A DNA stretch of 64,000 nucleotides, taken from the NCBI GenBank assembly GCA_013397795.1, contig VZTJ01004170.1, forward strand, positions 186,001 through 250,000, in the 5' to 3' direction. The stretch comes from Orthonyx spaldingii. Its lineage: Eukaryota > Chordata > Aves > Passeriformes > Orthonychidae. This document shows, one piece after another, positions 37,353-52,116 of the stretch. The stretch's first letter is position 1. Every line of letters starts with the position of its first letter. The notes beneath the pieces were generated by a model. It searched no databases. It had not been told where the DNA came from and saw only the letters and a list, made by a program, of their open reading frames with translations. The translations under genes and the position numbers were made by a program.

Positions 37353-40300
37353 TTTACACCATGCTCTAACCAGCTGCTAATCTAACAGAAGCTGTTTAAT
37401 TTAGTCTCTTAATCAATATATCAGGAACACAAAACACCAGTTAACTAACAAACACAGGAAGGACTTACAGTAACATTAGGTTCTACAGATGAATATTAAA
37501 CAACAAACAGTTCTTCCTTGAATCAGAATTTAGACCCCAGACCCTCAAAAGATTAAACATGTGGTTTGTCCCCTCGCTTACTGGAACTGAAGTGTGCTAT
37601 TGAATCATAATAAATCAGGATGAATTTAACTATATTTCTATCATTTTGTTTTAAAACCAGTGGATGATAATTTTGACAATACATTATAAACTGCACTGTC
37701 AGATTATGACTCACAGCTATTGTTTACCATGGCATTACTGACTCTTCAGTGGTGACAGAGCACAAAACACGGACTCTGCTTCCACCAGCCCCCTCCTGGG
37801 GCAGGAGCTGACACATTCATGCTGGGGGCAGCCAAAAGCACAAACGTGACCAGCCAACACAGCGTGCATGAAGCTGCACGAATTTACTCCCCACATCTCC
37901 CAAGGCTGTGCCTCAAGCCAGGTTGTGTGGTTAGCCCAAGATCACATGGAAATTTTGTGACAGAAAAAAGAACAGGCAGCAGGACTTCCCTGGCTGGTGA
38001 CAGCATTCTCATCTTGGGATCATCCTTCATCGTCTCAAAGGAAACCTGGACAGAGGCAAGACTGGCAACTCCAGTGAATATGAAACATTACAGAGAGATC
38101 ACCAAGAGCCCCATTATTCATGCTTCTCCCCTAGCTGCTACCTCTTCCCTGTAAATCTTCAGTTCGGTACCCACATGCATCCTTGACAGCCTGAATTCAA
38201 ACTGGGACTAATACAAGAGATAACAGAACACAAATCTCTAATATTTGTTCAGACTAATTCATTCCTTTTCATGTCCTTGACATTGAGATAGGGTGGAAGA
38301 ACACGTGTCATTTGATGACACATTACTTTTCCCCATCTCCATCCATCTTCCCCAATGCTTATTCAATAGTTACATGACTTGAATTCATCACGTCAAGTGT
38401 ACACTAAAATTGAATTAAAACAATTTGAGTCAGAAAGCATACAGATGCTCATATGTTTCCCATAGCTAAGGACATCCTGTTACAGACACACAGCTGCAAA
38501 TTTTGAAACATTTAAAAAGAAAATTGCTTTACAATCGGGAAGGAAGGAGAGGAAAGATGCCTGATTTTAAACAATTCATGTTCTACATTATGCTGTTTGG
38601 TATATTTTTTAAGTTTTAGAAAGGGGAATGCTGGGTAGAAAGGAGGAAAATTCCATTAGTGTCTCCATAAAGGGTTTTAAAAATGCTCTATAAAGCTGTT
38701 TTAGTACTGAAAAGCATTCTTCTAGACACGTAATGCAGGGACAAATTAGACACATTCTTAGTCCACTGAGAATTTAAAATAGAATTAAAGAATACATGTT
38801 TACAGAGGCTTTAAGAAAGGGATTTCTAATCAAATGCAGATAAAAAAAAAAAACCCAAAAAACAGCACTAGGATCAGATTCTCAGCTGGTGCAAATTGGT
38901 GGTGAGACTCCAAGCATGAATTTCTGATCAATTTCAGTTGTAATTTTTACAGGTATTTGAGTGAGAGAGGGGCAGATAACTTTGATCGTCTGTTTATTTA
39001 ATGGCATGAGGAGCTGACCACTGGCAGAACTCAGAAGTCTAACACACTAATCAGAATACCAGGAAAATAGACTTGACAGTAAACAGTCTTTGCAATCAAG
39101 TCCTCCTCCCCATAACTCCATGGCTCTGTAACAGGGAGATACAGCAGTAGTAATCATGATGCAGGATTTACCTCAATGGGCTTCACTTTGAGCCTTCTCT
39201 CCTTAGGGGAAAATGGGGATCCCACTTTTTTTTGCATGTTCAAGCCTTTTTTTCTGTATTGTGCCTGTGAGAAAGGGTGTCATTTGCTTCTATCATTTCC
39301 AAGATGCTGACACATTATAATCATCTACGTATAGCTTCTAATTCATTTAGTCTTGCATGCATATAAATAGCAGAGTATCAAAGCATTCTTCTTGCATAAT
39401 TTCTGATCTGTGCTACACAGAATCACTGTCAGGAGAATGCAGGTGAAAATCTTAACTTTGCCAGAAACAATGGCTCTTTTGTCCTTGTTTTCAGAGGCAG
39501 CACAAGAGAAAAGGTGAAAAACTTCATTTCATCTCTCTGTAGGAAAACTGCTGTGGAGTTATGCTGTCTTTCATGATATTTGTCACTGTGTTTCCTTTTC
39601 ACAGGCTGCAAGTGAAGGAAAAGGTTGAGCAACTGAACAGGCTCGGAACCTGTGGGAGTCCCCAGCCCTTTGACCCTTTTTACTCTTCCAGCCATCCAAA
39701 CAGCTGATTGAATACCTGTTTACTTCCAAGAGTAAATGGGTATTCAACCAGCTGAGTCTTTTGTCCACATCTTTGTCCTTTCCAGGCAAACAACAGCAGG
39801 GAGAGATCTGTTCTTTTCACTCATCCATGGCAACAGAAACATAAAAGTGTCTAAAACACCGCTGCAAGCAGCTTCTCCTTCCTACAACCACAAATTGGGG
39901 CACAGTGATCTTCTCTAAGGAAATGACATCATCATATGTGTGCTTTTAAAAAGAACTTTTCTCAAGGATCCAACTGATTTACGTGATTACTTATCTGTAG
40001 GGAGTTGAGTACGGCCTCTGTGATCTGTGGAACCCAACCAGACCAGATGGTTGTGTGCCCATTTTAGATGGGAGACTTCCCTTGGGCCCAGAGGATCTGG
40101 CCTTGGCAGTGACAAATGAGAGCATGCCCCAGTGACACAGGTGTGACAGCAATTCCAGATGTCACAAGGCCTTTGGAAACGGACTGGACCATCCAAACCA
40201 AAATCTCCTTTTCCAGAAAACGCACCACAGTGTGTTTGGTGAGTGTGCATCTCCAGGACAAGGATGTCTGGCACCACAAGACAAGAACAAATGCAAGACT

Positions 40301-42808
40301 CAGCAGTCTTGTAGAGCTGACACATATTAAATCATCAGCTTGACCTGCAAATACACCCAGGATTAATCCCTAACAGCATTTTTATCTGGGTTCTAACTTG
40401 GCTTGGTATCAATTAATTTGGGACATATAACAAGATCACAGCAGGAGATGAAATGGCTGTATCTTCACATGCCCCAATTCTTAACTATTGAATTTTCTGA
40501 TTAAAAGATGCATAAATAAAGAAGACATCCAAGAGCTTCTAAGTTCTTTTAATTAGAACATACAAATAAAGCCACGCAAAAACATCCAGAGAAATGAAAG
40601 CAATGCTAACCAAATGTGGATTCATTAAACAGTAGCTTACAGCACAGCTGACGCTCCCTCTCTCTTCATATAGATTATGATAAAAATTATCATTGTCTGT
40701 AAGTGAAAATCACGGCAACAACTATCTTAAACTGAATTATCTGAAGGCAACCACCTAATTCCTCATGTGTGTGCCTTCATAAAGAAGGGTTTGCTTTCCC
40801 TAGTGAAGAGAAGAATAACTTGGATAAGGGGAGGCAGAATATGTCACCTGAAATGTCCTGGGTTATCTCATCTGGCCTTGAGAATGCCCAGAGCAGATTC
40901 CAAAATCTTAGGTGCCCTTCAGACCCCATTTCATTTTTCCTGCACGATTATCTTGAATATCTCAGGACTTCTCATACTACACACCTGTGTTTAGGCAACT
41001 GAATCATTTCCATCAAACAGCACTGCATGCTCAGGCAATGCTGGTAACTCCAGAAGTTTAGGGAGTCAATACTGGATCCTGACCAAACATATTGATTACT
41101 GCAGACTTTCCAAAGTAAACCCAATTACATATACATTTCAGTTAGTGACAAAGGAAATCTATAACATCCCCAACAAACATGGTTCATTCCAGGATAGTGT
41201 TATACCTCCCAGAGTACACTCAGAGTCTCTGCTTGAGGAACTACTTCATTTATTTGCCTGGAAATGAAACAACTGATATGATAAAGCTCTGTGATGTCAT
41301 AAGTTGTATGGAGACAGTGAAAGGCTGAACAACTTCCAGCTGCCTTGTCCTAGAAAATAGGAGGAATAACCTAAGACCAGCAAGTTAAAAAAGATAAAGA
41401 AAAAATGAGATCATTCATTACATGCCATGTTTGTAAGTGACTGTAGATAGAATTAATTATATAACGGGAGAGAACTGAGATGGGCTTTACAAAGAAAAGA
41501 ATCCAGAAATTACTGAGCCAAAAGTCTTAGAAAACTGGGCAAACATCCTGGGAAAAGATCAGGATATAATTATCCTACTCTTAATCTCTTTCTTTGCATC
41601 CATTTCAGGTAAGGACTGGGAAGAGGATTTTGAGCTTGTAAGTATTTTCTGATAATAAAGACTCTTAGCTTAGCAATGTGCAAGTGTAATAAATGCTGCA
41701 AGTGTTCACTGGAAACAAAGAAACACTGGTGACAAAAATGTCCTAAATGTGTACTGATTTCTTTTCTCAACTATTACTCTACACAATCTACATCATAAGC
41801 TGCAAATCAGTAGGATTACAAAAGACCTAAGACTTCCTAGTGTAAGCAAATACCATCCAAATAAAACTTTTTCCCCTTGACAGACATCTCAATTAGTTGC
41901 AGACAAACTTCTTGATATTTTTGTCACCTCACAGGTGAGAGTCTACACATTGTCTCATTTCACAAGTGCCAGTAGAAGGGTTATGGGACAGGGCTGCAGC
42001 TGGGAATGAGCCTTAACCAGTGGGGCTCCCCTGCAAAGTCTTCTGCTGTCAGCCTGCTGCAGGGCTGTCCACAGAGCAGGCAGAGCTTTGTACTCCCAAA
42101 GCAGAGGACAGAGATGGAGAAAAGCATTTGAGTCTCCTGCCCATCACCTGGGACTAGGCTGATCCATGGCTCATTTTTATTCAAATCCCTTTCTCTTCCA
42201 GGAGGACAAACAAATCCTGTCCCTACAAAAGGGAAAGGATTAGGAACTGGTCACATCATGGAGACACCTTGCTCAGTATTTCACAGTCTCTGGGACACAG
42301 AGGAAGCCACAGGAATTTTGAATTTCTAAGTCTCCCTGGAATAAGCAGTTTCTTGCAATAATCCAACCTCTTCATCCAGGATTATGAATGGTTCAATTTA
42401 TATACCTGTGCTACCACGCTGCTTGTTCAATGTAACTTCCATTTCTACACTTTCATGTACATCCTCAGCTATACACGATCCCTCTGCTAGTGCTCAACGG
42501 GTCAAACCTTTGGCACACCTAATGGAAAACTAGTTCCCACAAGTCAAAGTGAAAAAGTCAGCTGCTCCAATATCCTCAGAGCTGGACTCTAATCCCCACA
42601 GGAAATGGCTACAGAGAGCAGTGTTTAAGCTGCAGGAGTCAATCACCCGATTCGTGCTTATGCAGCACCCAGCATGATGGGGTGTCCCATTTCCTTTCAT
42701 TCCTATGTGCAGCCCTGTAATAGAAATAAATAATAATGATATTGCAGCACCGAGCTTGCTGTTCCCTGCCACTGCTTAATAAATTCTCATTATTGTATTA
42801 AGGAAATC

Positions 42809-42810
<2 letters not shown>
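37353..42810. other. Unique non-coding DNA
   Basis: No gene or clear transposon is seen. A 111-codon plus-strand frame (37819-38154) and a 112-codon minus-strand frame (39987-40325) are the longest and are unremarkable. A run of 12 A followed by cccaaaaaac lies at 38842-38864, and a small perfect palindrome (atgataa-aaa-ttatcat) lies near 40676-40692. Confidence 0.5.
38842..38864. repeat. A-rich tract (A12-CCC-A6)
   Basis: Twelve A, then ccc, then aaaaaa. It has the same style as the A/C tract at 52093 and the reverse complement of the T/G tract at 11781. Confidence 0.8.

Positions 42811-42811
<1 letters not shown>

Positions 42812-42840
<29 letters not shown>
42812..42840. repeat. (GT)14 microsatellite
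   Basis: A perfect run of 29 bases (14.5 GT units), followed by ttgtgtaat. It is the longest perfect dinucleotide repeat in the window and likely to vary in length between individuals. Confidence 0.95.
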
Positions 42841-42842
<2 letters not shown>

Positions 42843-45800
42843 GTGTAATTAGTCATCTCTCTGGCATGTAGCATAGCTAGTCCTTACACTCTCCCTAGTG
42901 ATACTGATGTTAGCAGGGGAGCTTACAAATGCATTCCCCTTTAAAGGCAGACTCTATATTTTTCACTTCTTTTAATTATCCTCATTTTTAAATATGTTAA
43001 ATAACAGTACTTTTCACATCTGGTCCTCCTATAATTTTACCTAACAGCTTCCCACACCCTCAGAAGGGAAATCTTTCACTTTAATTGCATATTAGAGCTT
43101 ATTTTCGGAGGGGCAGACAGCTACTTATTAATTCAGTTATTTCCTCTCAGAGACAAAGCAGTCCAGCATTCACTGAGTTAAGTGTAGGGTAGCTGCTGCC
43201 ACTGTCTGTGACACATTTAGTTTCCCAGAAATCTATATTCTTCAAATTCCCCTGTGTAAGTCTAGAGCCTCTCCACCAGCATTAGCAGGATGATGGAGAA
43301 CAGGACTGATGGTACAAAAAAGTCATGTTTGGTCTCTGATTTCTACTCTTGTAGCTCCTGCAGCTAAGCTTCTCATCACTGCCAGTGAGATATATGCCTA
43401 TTTATCAGTAAAGAAATAAAGAGAGTCTGACAATGTTGGAAAATCTGGTGTGCTATAAAATACCTGGCAATGCAAAGCATGATTATGTATGCAAGCAACT
43501 CCTAAAAATACCATAGCTCTTAACAGAGGGTTCATTACCTAGACAGATGAAGTAGGTTTTTCCCAAGACAACCAACATCTATATTAAAGGAAAGAAATTA
43601 ATTCTGCTTATTTTGACTAAAGAGAGGGGAGGGAAGAGGGAAGTGAAGAGCAGCCGTGAACAGAGACACAAGATAAAAGGAACGAAGCAGCCCCCGGTGA
43701 GAAAATTGCCTCATTAGGTGTCATAGGCTTACTGGTGCCTGTGTAATGTCTCTATCTGAAACTCCTGCCAGTAAGCCTGCAGGACTCAGAGTTTTGTACA
43801 TTATTGACTGATTTCCTGACAGATGACATCAACCATCTCTGTCCCCATGAGGCCAGTCTGGCCAGGTGTGTTTCTCACAGCCCCTTCTAGAGAAGTGGCT
43901 GAATTGGGTGTCAGTCAGAAGCTCCTGATTTGGAGGGGAAATGGCAAAAGCCCAAAGAAGCACCACAGGATGATTTGATGGGGCCCAGCATGGCCAAAAA
44001 TGTTCTTAACAAGAGGAGGCGTTGCCCTGCACGCTGCCACAAGGTCATGAGTCATTTCCTAGGCAAATCCAGACACTGCTGCAACCAAAAATCATCTTTG
44101 TCTTTAAATCTGTGCCATCCTTCCCAGTGGCTTCCCTAGGCTTTAGGACTTGCCTTTGGGCAGGCTTGGCTTGACAGTGAATTGCCCTTGAGGAATTAAT
44201 ACCTGCTCTGCTACCAGAAAGGAGCAGCTGGTCTTCCACAAGGAGGGATTACCAGCAAACAAAAGGATTTTCCAGCACGTCCCACTAAAATGACTTTTGG
44301 CAGGAAAATGAGAATCTTTCACAATGGAGCCATTTTTAAGGGATGCCTGTACCAATTTCAACAGAAACAAAACATTTGATTAAAATAAAAAAGGCAGAGA
44401 GAGACAGCACAAAGAGACTGGATTATAAGCCCCCTCCAGCAGCCAGGCTCTCCCTGGCCTCTCAGCTTCCTGTGGGAATTGCTCCACTTTGCATCCCTAA
44501 TCATTGCTAACCTAGAGAAGAGAGGGAGAGACACACTGTGCGTATGCTACCATGGCATCTTTTATTCCCCATCAACCCCAAGTGCTGTCACACCACCTGT
44601 GACACGGTTCCACAGTTCCCACATGTAGATGAGGGTAATTTTCACCCTCCTTTTGTGGTTCTTTTTCATCTAAGAAAGTAAAGCTCTGAGGTCAGGTCCA
44701 TGATTTGAACCAGACAGAGCAGGAAGGAGAATTTCAGGTCCCTTCTCCTATCATTGTTCCATCACCTGAGAAGACTCCTTCTCTAAAACACTCCTTTAGT
44801 TGTGATAAGAGGCAGGGAAGTCTGGCTTCCCACAGACTTTTCCAAGTGGGAAATCACTTCTGTAATAGCTTTAGTTTCTTCTAGAATTATGTTAGCAATT
44901 AGATTTCACTGCAGTCTGACTACAGAATCAAAACGTCCTTTCCAACATTTTGTAACTCTGCATGAGCATAACCACCTGTTTTACTCTGGTAACAGCCACA
45001 ATTTCTCTTTATTTAACAAATTGCATGAAGTTTAGACCACTTATTGATTTCTTTTCTTCTCATGACAGCAAAACATCTCAAAACCAAGAATTTTCTTTAA
45101 GAAACTTCTACTCCTGTCTAATGATGCTACAGTTTTTTGTCTAGGAAGGGCTGCTCATCAAGATATGTTGGCATGAAAGGGCTCTGAGCTCTGGCCCCTC
45201 CTCTGAGTAGCTGAGGTCTCTGGTGTATGGACAACACAGGGAATCTCTTCAGTAAATCTAAGGTTTCCTAGAAAAGCTGAATTTACTGGACATTCAATGC
45301 ACATCGTTTGTATTATACATGCAACAGTAGTTCTGTTTCGACCTCAGGAGCAAAAAAATCATCAGTTAAACTTATCCTTCAGAGTATTTTGAAGTGAGTC
45401 AGAGAGCAGACAGAGAAATGAACAGTTTCAGCGGTGGTAACTAGCTCCTCACTTCCCTTTTCTCATGTTGCCAGATATACATTTATCATATGGCAGGGAT
45501 GGGACCAAAAAAGCAGGCTGGATGTAGAGAACCACTCTATAAATACAGTACTTTGCTGCTGCACAACTTTTTCTCATCTAACACTTCCTTGCCCTTTAAC
45601 GAGGTTCTCTGTTGTCCATTGCACCACCACTGATCCAAGCAAACCAGAGAACAGCCCCATCACACCAATGCTCACAGACATTCCCCTACAACCTGCCTAA
45701 GCCTTCTCTTCAGTAATCCCAGCCCATTACAGATAATTATACCACCTTATAGCATCCTCTGTAATTCTCCTTCCTTCTTGCTGTTTACACTTCTCAGGGA

Positions 45801-48800
45801 CGCGTGGGTTGCCCACAGCAAGAACTTCACTCCGGCTCATTAACATTTAAAACCTTCAGCAAAATGTTTACAAGGTTACTTTTCTTTTAAACCAACCTAA
45901 TTATGAGTTTTTCTGTGTGGTTGGATATTGCAAAAATTCAGAAATACAGACATTGACAGGAAAATGGAAGACTCCATAAAAGAAATAGAAAGCGTTGCCA
46001 GCATTGCTAAAACACAGTGAAGGTTTTCTGTATTTTTATCTCTCAATTAGCTGGAATGATTGCTCTCTTAAAACTGAGTTTACTCAGCATCAAATAAGAG
46101 GACACCAGTGCATTCTGGTCTGTGTTATAGTGTGGGGGTGCGACATTATAGGTTTGCAGTGGTCAAGTTATATTCAATATGAAGAAATAAGTCTAAATGG
46201 TGATATACACTGATCATTTTATAGAAAGAGACAAGATATTCTGTCTGTTCTGTTCATCCTGCTTGTCTGTGTGTTTCCTAATCTGGTGCAGTCATAAACT
46301 CCTGTCAGTTTAGTTATGCAATTTGCTAGCAAGGATGCTCTGGAACAAAAGAAAAGCCCCACTGAACTCTCCACAGGAGATACCCAAATTCTCTGTTTCA
46401 AGCCCTCCCATCAAAAATTAAAAAGAATTCTGAAACCAGAAGCTTTTTTTCCATACAGATACTGCCCTCCTTTCCATAAATCCTTGAATGTCTTATGCCA
46501 CACAGGTGTTCAGCTGTAACATGAGAGTGCAATAAGACACCTGCACAGAGGAGACCTGTGCCAGCAGCTACAGCTGGCAGATGCCCACAGTTCATCAGAT
46601 GTTGCTTGCTGGGGCAGTAGTAAAAGGAAGAAAAAAGTTTCCACATTTGCCAAGGAAATCAAACTGAGTGAAGCAAATAAAGTGGGTCAGCAAGGAAAGA
46701 AACAAGCGCATGAAGGTCAGCCATGGTGCACAGGATGCTGAAAATATCTGTTATCTGTAGAATCAGCCACAGCAAAAACCCTTCTAGTCTGGACACCACT
46801 GGTCTGCAACTGGGTTGCACGAGCTGCTGATCTGCTTGCCTGTCAGTGGTAAAAAGGAGTCTTATTTTTGGAGACCACAATTCAGAAGTTCAGCTTGGAC
46901 CCTAATTTGTTGCATTTTTTCAGGCTCTTGCAAAGACAGGGTCTTTCTTAAAAATGTGGACAAGAGGGATTATTTTCCTATTTCAAATAGAAACCGTGCA
47001 AAGTGTGTGGAGGAGTATAAATAAATGATACCAAGGACTGGACTCATTTACCCACATGTGGGTGTCAGGTGCCACTGGAGATGTCCAAGGGACATCACAT
47101 GACCTAGAAATCTGCAGGACTGGCTGACTGAAGGACAGGATAAGGGTCTTCCAAAGGGGGCAACTGGGGGTAGCCACGATGCCCTAAAGCATCTCACATG
47201 GTCCATATGGCTGAAACTGATGCTGAGGGATGAGATCACCTCATCTATCTATAAATGTCTGTATCTGAGCAAATTGCCTTGGCTTTTTTTTAAAGACTGC
47301 GAAGAGAAGCAGGTGCATGTAGATCACAGCTTTCACAGCTTCTCTGCCCTATTTTAGGGTGAGAGAAATATTCCCCAAAAGACCTGCTTCTCTTCATTGA
47401 TTAGATGGGAAGCTCAGATGTGGGGTAGCCTAACTAAAACTGGAATTTCTCAATTGCAAGAACGTAATGTCATCCGAGCAGTATTTGCCAGGGATGGCTA
47501 CAAAAGGTGAAGGCTCCTTTCTACATTCCCCTTCCAGCTGAAGAAAGGCTTGTGGAGCCACAGGTTCAGGGTGTCACACTTGTCAGAGTGGATACTTGCC
47601 TTTGCAGAGATGAATCCTGCCTTTGCATTCACTCAGATGAATATTGCCTGAGGCTCAGGCTAAGCCCAGGGCAGGAGAAAAGTATCAAGAGGAATAAAGT
47701 CTTGCGAGAAGTGCTGCTGGAGCGTCTGAGCTCCAGCATTATAAATTAAAGGGGTGAGTGTTCACACTCTGTAGTTCTAAGTGGTACATGAGCTCACCCA
47801 CACTCCTTAGGGTGGGAAATTCAGAGAAAGCTTATGGGGAGAGAAAAAGGACAGGGAAAAAAAAAGAGAGGAAACTCACATGTAAAGTGAAGTTCGGCTG
47901 CTCCTGAATCTCTGTGTTCTCACCCTTCCAGAGGTTTGTGTCAAAGTTCAGAGTAAATCAGCTTTTTTAATGAATCATTTAGTACTTACAAAATAGTAAA
48001 ACATCCCACAGCATTAACTTAGCAGTGATTAATGTTCTATAAAAGATTTCTTCATGTATGGATATCTCATGCAATATTTATCACAGCCCCACAAGTTGCT
48101 GGGTCATCACTTTTATGATGAACCTCCAGAGTCTCTCATCTCAGATGGGTATAAATCAGGAATACTGTGAAAAAGAGGGTCATAATCTATTTCTCCTGTG
48201 TGGGAGGGTTACAATGTTATTAAAATATTAAGTGTGTAATATTTCACAGTCGGGAACTTAGAAAATTAGTCTTGAGTCTTCCTCATCAAGAATTTAGTGA
48301 AGAGATGAGGAAGTGTTCACTTCATTTCACTCACTGAGACAAGGCATGCATTGCCTTGCATTAGGGCTCCTAGTCTGCAGTGTTCCTGCTTTCTCACTAC
48401 ACAGATTCAGATGGAGAAGTTTAAACTGAAACTCAGTAATTAACTGCACACACTCTCCTGGTGCATTTCGGGGTTTGCTAAAGAAGACAGTCATAACACT
48501 CCTACTTCACCCTGACTCCTTGGCAGAAGAGATCAGTTTAAAGATAAATGTGTGAGGCTCACATCAGCCTTTCTTGTTGAAGGATTCCATGGAAAACTTG
48601 CAATTTTACCAGGCCTCAGTTTTCCTACCTGTTGTATGAGAAAACACAGGGGAAAAAATGTGGTCTATGGTTCATTGCATAACTTCTCCAGGTCTTCTGT
48701 CACCTGGATATCCAGGTGGGTTTTTTTTCTCCTTGTAAATATAACTGTCTCTATTTTTCAACTAAACAGATTCCTATATCTCAGAAGAATGGTCCTGAAA

Positions 48801-51800
48801 CTGTTAGCCTTGATACAGTTCAGGGAGTCAGGTAAGAATCTCTACCAGTAGATCATTTCTCAGTGCAGTAATTCAGTCCAATTCAGAGAATGATGCAGAT
48901 TTACCCACTCACCATTCCAAAAAGTAGGCTGGGAGCATGTGTCAAAAATTGGCCCTGGCCTCCGAGTTATATACAAGATGAACTGTGTTGTAAAAGGATT
49001 TCCTGTGACCTCTTCCCTTATAAATCAATTTTATGACCAGTTTGCCTGCCAAACCCAGATCAGCTGCAGGAGCAGGAGGTATTCAGAGCTAGAGGGAGTC
49101 ACTTGGTCATGGCTGTTACCAGCTCTCAGGTTAAAGGGAACAGTGATGCTCCTTCCTTCCACCCTCACTGAGCCATCCTGGCTCCCCTCTTTGATTTCTC
49201 AAGAACGACTGTCAAACGAGGGGGCAAGGCTGTCATTTTATCGAGCTGCCACCAGCACAGTCAGGGTCTGCTTTGCAGTACGTGCCCCATGAGCCCTTCC
49301 CCATCTGTTCCTGGCTGAGCGTGAGGGGTGTGAGAGCTCCGGTGCCACCCGGGGCTGCCAGCTCCAGCCTCAGATTCCTCCTCGATGGAAACATCTCCAG
49401 CAGAGCTGTCTGGCTGTGAGCAATGTGCAGAAACCCAGCGCAGCTGAGGGAGGCTGGAAGGGGTCCAGCTCACCCACTCTGGGCTCTGCCAGCCCCACAG
49501 AGATGCTTCTGGGCATTTCACATACTTTTGGAGATTTATATATAGACAAATTCAGACCTGGGTCTCTGTTCAGGGTGACAAGAGTAGACACCTAGAGCAC
49601 ACTGTAGACATCCAAATGTCTACTTTGAAGCTGAATCATACCCCTGGGGCTCAGCTCCTGTGCCTAAATACAGGCTGCCAGTGCCATCTAGATGCTCTGA
49701 AGTGTCTGAGGACCTTTGAGCAAACCACATCCTTCCAGACAGGCAGCTGGAGGCTGGGCTGGGTACCCCAAGGTAGCTCTGATGGCTCAGAGAGATGAAT
49801 GGTGCCCTCAGCATGTTTGGTCAGTGGAGTCAACACTAACACCAGTTGCAGAGAGATTCCTAAGTTTTCTATTTGAGAGATTTGAGTCCTTTCATGTTTT
49901 AATACTAGGCACTGTGAATTTAGTTACGTGTGTTTGCATATAAAGAAGGTAGCTGAGCCTCACTTCATTTATTCTCCATAGGAGAAGCTGAAAGCACTAG
50001 TCTGTGCACTACAGGTTGGTAAAAATGAACTATTTCCTTTGGGTGCAAAAAAAAAAAACAACCTTCATTAGAAATCAAAAAGGTTTCCAACAAAATGTTA
50101 AACTAATAACATCTCTTTTCCCTAATCATGTCTCTTCCCTTTGTCTCGCCCTTTCTTTTTCAGTGATGAAAAGGAACCAAAAAGAACAGGAAACAGATGC
50201 TGGGATCACAGGAGAAAGCACAGAGCTCCTGATAAAATGAGGGGGGAAACTGTGGAAAGCAAATGCTTTTCTAAACCCTTCAGATCAATCACAACAACAA
50301 AAGTTTCTTTCCAGAGCCCACTGAATTCACAGCAGTGATTTCAAACTATCTGCTTGCTTTGTGAAAATAATTTTTTTAATAAACTTTCAGCTACTTTAAG
50401 GCTCAGCTAAAACAACATTCAGACAAACTGATCTCTACCAACCACCTAAATGTGATTTCCAGTGTCAAAGGCGGCTCCACCTTTTGCTACAGAAGTCCTT
50501 TTGGTTACAACTCTTATTTATGGACATTGCAACAAACCAGACAGGGATTGTCCATTAAATAAGTAGTTCCCAAATAATGAGTTCCACAGTCATGACAGCA
50601 CAGATGCCATTTGTAAGTTGTCAGCCACTGGTCCACAAAGCACTCATGACTTTCTAGTCAATGAGCTGTATCAGGCTACTTTTTCCAGTTTAGTACCAAG
50701 ATTTCTCTCCCTCCCTTTGGTATCGTCAAGGAAAAAACATGTCCTTGAATATATCACAAATAAATCAGTAAATGAAGCTCATTTAAAAGTACTTAATAAT
50801 AATAATAGCAAAGGAAATTATTTTCAAACCACTGTTGAAGCTTTCCACCAACTGGCAAATACTAAAACAATATCAAGCTACTGTGCAGGCATCCAAAGGC
50901 AGGATGCTCATATTTTTGTTGCAAACTTCATTTTCTTCTAGTTTGTAACATGTCAGCTTCCACACTCCCATGTTTTTGCACTGCAAATGCTCATTGCATT
51001 GCAGATTGCATGTCTGCTTTCTCATCTGAGGGAGCTTGGATGTGTAAGGACCTGGTGCCACATCCTGTGGTTTCTCAGTGATCTCTGATAACAGAACCTG
51101 GAGTCTCAAAACCTGGTCTCTGTTTCCAGCCTCTCTACAAAGGCATCTGATTGGAGGTCACTATGCACTTAATTAATCACTTAAAAGGGGAAGATACCTC
51201 AACATACACTGAAACATGTAAGATGCAACATGTGCAAGTAATAGAGACCCAATATTAAATGAATGTGGGAGTGCCAGCAAAAGGCAAAACAAACTCTGAT
51301 GCTACATCCCATTAGCAAGAAGCACAAGCCAAGAAAGAAATATATAAATGAAGTTGTTGGCTATTTGTTAGTTCAGAAAAGCTTTACGCCACATCCCCAC
51401 ACGGTTTCCCCTCAGAGACATTAGTTTTCCCTTTGCAACAAAATGAATGATGACGCAGACAGAAAAACATTGTGTTCCATTCAAAAACAAGTAGTTAGGA
51501 TTTACAATTAGGTTAGATGGAGAATGAACATCTCTTGGCTGACAGGAGGGCTGCTGCTACCTCAGGAATGGAGAACAAGGCCCATAGCTTCTTCATGGGG
51601 TCTAGCATGGCCTTGGTCCAGAGAGAAAAACAAAACTGGGACCATAATTATCAAAATTATTTAATTCAGATCTAGACAGGAAACGAAGCAATTCATTTGC
51701 AGCAGCATTTTTTACCTAGTGCATGCTTAAGTTTCCAGAATCTGTGCCCACTTCCTTCCCCAAGCTCCATAGTCCTGGTCCCACAAACAGGAGTGGCCTT

Positions 51801-52092
51801 GTTGGTCTGACTGCACTCAGTATTAACTCCTAAATGTTTAGTTCTGCTGATGTATTTTGAAAAACTGGTATTTAGTCAGGCTTAAAATGTGTTTGGCATC
51901 CACTTGTTTTAGGAGTTAGTTAATTCACAGGTTATTAGCATTTATTGCTCATTATTTGGGAACAATCTACTTAATGGACAGTCACTGGTTGTAACATAGA
52001 GGGCTTCTCTAGGAACAGGTAGAACTGACTTTAGCACTGGAAATCACATCCATAATACATGGTCAATAAATCTCTTTGGAACATTTTGGGAT
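42841..52092. other. Unique non-coding DNA
   Basis: No gene, RNA gene or clear transposon is recognised over about 9 kb. The stretch 42930-43180 is AT-rich with intact-looking homeodomain-type TAATT cores and is a weak candidate regulatory element (inference). The stretch 49280-49500 is locally GC-richer and keeps frames open on both strands without recognisable protein content. Confidence 0.5.
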
Positions 52093-52116
52093 TAAAAAAA
52101 CCCAAAAAACCCCAAG
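52093..52116. repeat. A/C-rich tract
   Basis: The pattern is A7-CCC-A6-CCCC-AAG. It resembles the tracts at 38842 and, reversed, at 11781. Confidence 0.75.

Noticed and set aside
40676..40692. Perfect 7-base palindrome atgataa-aaa-ttatcat
   Set aside because: It is too short and AT-rich to distinguish from chance or to call a microRNA hairpin or regulatory site.
49261..49521. GC-richer segment with an 86-codon minus-strand frame
   Set aside because: No homology is recognised, and the frame is explained by fewer AT-rich stop codons.
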